From assembly GCA_002366775.1 (NCBI GenBank), contig DFBW01000141.1, forward strand, positions 1,137 to 9,128: 7,992 bases of DNA, read 5' to 3'. The translations under genes were made by a program, and so were the position numbers. This DNA is from Roseovarius sp. UBA3070. Its GTDB lineage: Bacteria; Pseudomonadota; Alphaproteobacteria; Rhodobacterales; Rhodobacteraceae. This document shows, piece by piece, positions 6,305 to 7,992 of this stretch. Below the pieces are notes generated by a model. It made no database searches. It was given only the letters and a program-made list of their open reading frames with translations, and was not told where the DNA came from. Position 1 is the first letter of the stretch; every line of letters begins with the position of its first letter.

Positions 6305-7307
6305 GAAATTCCTATCCACAGTTGCCGCCGCCGCATTGGCCCTTGGCGTGACAACCACCACCACATTTGCCGCCTGTGACGAAGGCGAGGTTGTGATTAA
6401 ATTCAGCCACGTTACCAACACCGACAAACACCCCAAAGGCATCGCCGCCTCGTTGCTGGAGCAACGCGTCAATGACGAAATGAACGGCAAAGCCTGCATG
6501 GAAGTGTTCCCCAACTCGACGTTGTATGATGACAACAAAGTGCTTGAGGCGTTGTTGCAGGGTGATGTGCAACTGGCAGCTCCTTCGCTGTCAAAATTTG
6601 AGGCATTCACCAAAAAATACCGCATTTTCGATCTGCCATTCATGTTCAAAAACATTGACGCCGTGGATACGTTTCAGGCGTCTGATGCCGGGCAAGCGCT
6701 GAAGGACAGCATGCAGCGCCGTGGCCTGCAAGGTCTGGCCTTTTGGCACAATGGCATGAAACAGATGTCAGCCAACGTGCCACTGATCGAACCAACAGAT
6801 GCCAACGGCCTGCGCTTTCGCGTGCAATCATCTGATGTGCTCGTCGCCCAAATGGAAGCCATCGGCGGTAGCCCGCAAAAAATGGCCTTCTCAGAAGTCT
6901 ACGGTGCGCTGCAACAAAAGGTTGTCGATGGTCAGGAAAACACCTGGTCCAATATCTACGGCAAGAAGTTCTTTGAAGTGCAGGATGGTGTGACCGAAAC
7001 CAACCACGGTATCATTGATTATCTGGTGGTGACGTCGGTGGAGTGGCTCGACAGTCTTGAGCCGGACACCCGTGATCAGTTCCTGACGATTCTTTCTGAG
7101 GTGACCGCGACGCGGAACTCCGAAAGTTTCAGCGTGAACCAAGCGGCGCGTCAATCGGTGCTGGATGCCGGAGGAGTCGTGCGTGAACTGAGTGCTGAAC
7201 AGCGCCAATCATGGGTGGATACGATGAAACCCGTTTGGGCACAGTTCGCCGATGATGTCGGTCAGGAAAACATCGACGCCGCACAAGCGATCAACGAAGG
7301 CAGCTAA
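6303..7307 (+). CDS. dctP: TRAP transporter periplasmic dicarboxylate-binding protein DctP
   Basis: 334-residue periplasmic solute-binding protein that captures the substrate and delivers it to the DctQM membrane complex. An N-terminal signal peptide with one early lysine and an Ala-rich core (residues 1-23) ends at TFA, giving a mature start near A24-C25. The mature part opens with VVIKFSHVTNTDKHPKG and continues through EVFPNSTLYDD (67-77), LEALLQGDVQLAAPSLSKFE (81-100), IFDLPFMF (108-115) and GLAFWHNGMKQMSAN (144-158). The carboxylate-binding arginine of TRAP proteins is R173 in LRFRVQSSDVL. MAFSEVYGALQ (194-204) and VVDGQENTWSNIY (207-219) complete the family pattern. These motifs match the DctP group for malate, succinate and fumarate closely. 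C25 and C65 could form a disulfide. C25 also sits in a weak lipobox-like context. The gene is followed after 71 bases by dctQ, with a strong hairpin between. Confidence 0.95.
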   Translation: MKFLSTVAAAALALGVTTTTTFAACDEGEVVIKFSHVTNTDKHPKGIAASLLEQRVNDEMNGKACMEVFPNSTLYDDNKVLEALLQGDVQLAAPSLSKFEAFTKKYRIFDLPFMFKNIDAVDTFQASDAGQALKDSMQRRGLQGLAFWHNGMKQMSANVPLIEPTDANGLRFRVQSSDVLVAQMEAIGGSPQKMAFSEVYGALQQKVVDGQENTWSNIYGKKFFEVQDGVTETNHGIIDYLVVTSVEWLDSLEPDTRDQFLTILSEVTATRNSESFSVNQAARQSVLDAGGVVRELSAEQRQSWVDTMKPVWAQFADDVGQENIDAAQAINEGS

Positions 7308-7315
7308 GCTGTCAA

Positions 7316-7349
7316 ATGCAGGGCCGGCCCACCACCGCTGGCCCTGCAT
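7316..7349 (+). promoter_or_regulatory. Strong hairpin between dctP and dctQ
   Basis: ATGCAGGGCC (7316-7325) pairs perfectly with GGCCCTGCAT (7340-7349). The stem extends by G-U, G-C and C-G pairs to 13 pairs around the loop CCACCACC (7329-7336). The left arm also overlaps a perfect 10-base palindrome, GGGCCGGCCC (7321-7330). No T-run follows, so it should not be a full terminator. In binding-protein transport operons such hairpins protect the upstream message or reduce read-through, giving more binding protein than membrane subunits. That role is inferred here. Confidence 0.8.
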
Positions 7350-7378
7350 CAGGTATCGCGCCGTGGGAGGAACACATC

Positions 7379-7992
7379 ATGCATCCCAAACAGGGTGAGA
7401 CATTCATCGACCGGCTTGAGGAAAACCTCATTGCCATATTGCTGGGCACCATGACGCTGATCACTTTTGCCAATGTGATCGCGCGCAAAGGCTTCAATTC
7501 CAACATCCTTTGGGGGCTGGAACTGACGGTGTTCCTGTTTGGTTGGCTGGTCTTGTTGGGCGCATCCTATGCGGTCAAGAAAGGCGCGCATCTGGGTGTG
7601 GATGCCATCATCAACATGGTCTCGCGGCCGGTGCGCCGGATTCTGGCCCTCATTTCGGTTGCGATCTGCATCATATTTTCCCTCCTGCTGCTCAAAGGCG
7701 CATGGGATTATTGGGCCAATTTCGCCAACCTGCCCGCCACCGAAGGGCGCTGGTTTCCCCTGGGGTTTGAGGACAAGTTCCTCGCCAAGGGCTGGTATGA
7801 AGTGGATGACATCCCCCATCCCGCCTTCCTGAAATGGATGGAAGACGTATTTAACGAAGGCGAAAGCTATTCCAAAATGCCGCGGCTCATTCCTTATGCC
7901 GTGCTGCCATTGTCTATGGGTCTGCTTTTGTATCGGTTTATCCAAATCGCCGTTGCTGTCTGGATCGGCAAAGTCGATCGTATCGTCGCCAG
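7379..7992 (+). CDS. dctQ: TRAP transporter small membrane subunit DctQ (3' end beyond window)
   Basis: Start of the small integral membrane subunit that joins DctP-bound substrate to the large DctM channel. 204 codons are present with no stop before the window ends. The ATG follows GGGAGG (7365-7370) with eight bases between. Four membrane segments are expected and visible: about residues 16-36, 45-65 (containing ELTVFLFGWLVLLGASYAV, the family's best-conserved region), 88-107 and 168-196. KKGAHLGVDAI (67-77) after the second segment is also typical. Between segments three and four lies a loop of about 60 residues rich in aromatic and charged residues (LPATEGRWFPLGF to SYSKMPRL), predicted periplasmic. 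R. capsulatus DctQ is about 227 residues by memory, so only some 20-25 residues are probably missing. dctM should follow. Confidence 0.92.
   Translation, partial: MHPKQGETFIDRLEENLIAILLGTMTLITFANVIARKGFNSNILWGLELTVFLFGWLVLLGASYAVKKGAHLGVDAIINMVSRPVRRILALISVAICIIFSLLLLKGAWDYWANFANLPATEGRWFPLGFEDKFLAKGWYEVDDIPHPAFLKWMEDVFNEGESYSKMPRLIPYAVLPLSMGLLLYRFIQIAVAVWIGKVDRIVA

Noticed and set aside
1..7992. CRISPR arrays, tRNA or rRNA genes, insertion sequences, phage genes or attachment sites
   Set aside because: I saw no regularly spaced repeats, no transposase or integrase motifs, no long terminal repeats and no tRNA-like cloverleaf. All coding capacity is taken by metabolic, regulatory and transport genes.

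Overview
The window looks like chromosomal DNA from an alphaproteobacterium, most likely a marine member of the Rhodobacterales (Roseobacter group). I infer this from moderately GC-rich coding sequence, strong AGGAGG-type ribosome binding sites, tightly overlapping genes, and DctP/DctB/DctD proteins that resemble Rhodobacteraceae versions as I remember them. No database search was run. All seven genes lie on the + strand. Both ends of the window cut through genes.

Region 1 (1-2982) is a three-gene catabolic operon with 4-base stop/start overlaps. It holds a maleate isomerase/Asp-Glu racemase family protein (5' end outside the window), an MmgE/PrpD family protein that starts with TTG, and a D-2-hydroxyacid dehydrogenase. 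Together they suggest the isomerisation or epimerisation, lyase or (de)hydration chemistry, and NAD(P)-linked oxidoreduction of a small di- or tricarboxylic acid. The actual substrate cannot be read from the sequence.

Region 2 (2983-5999) follows after 57 bases. It holds a two-component pair, dctB (sensor kinase with a periplasmic sensing domain) and dctD (response regulator with a Fis-type DNA-binding end), overlapping by ATGA. The dctB ribosome binding site sits in one arm of a small hairpin. The DctD AAA+ domain is strongly degenerate: the GAFTGA sigma-54 contact loop, the Walker A lysine, a second loop and one arginine-finger residue are all missing. It therefore probably does not work as a classical sigma-54 activator.

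Region 3 (6000-6302) is a 303-base non-coding gap. It carries an imperfect 26-base palindrome about 220 bases upstream of dctP that is a good candidate DctD site. It contains no GG-N10-GC pair, the spacing every sigma-54 promoter needs, which agrees with the degenerate DctD.

Region 4 (6303-7992) is the start of a TRAP transporter operon: dctP (periplasmic dicarboxylate-binding protein), a strong intergenic hairpin, and dctQ (small membrane subunit, cut by the window end). A dctM gene would be expected just beyond. The simplest reading is that DctB senses an external dicarboxylate, DctD activates dctPQ(M), and the imported acid (or a relative of it) is processed by the upstream enzymes. The link between the enzyme operon and the transporter is inferred from adjacency only.
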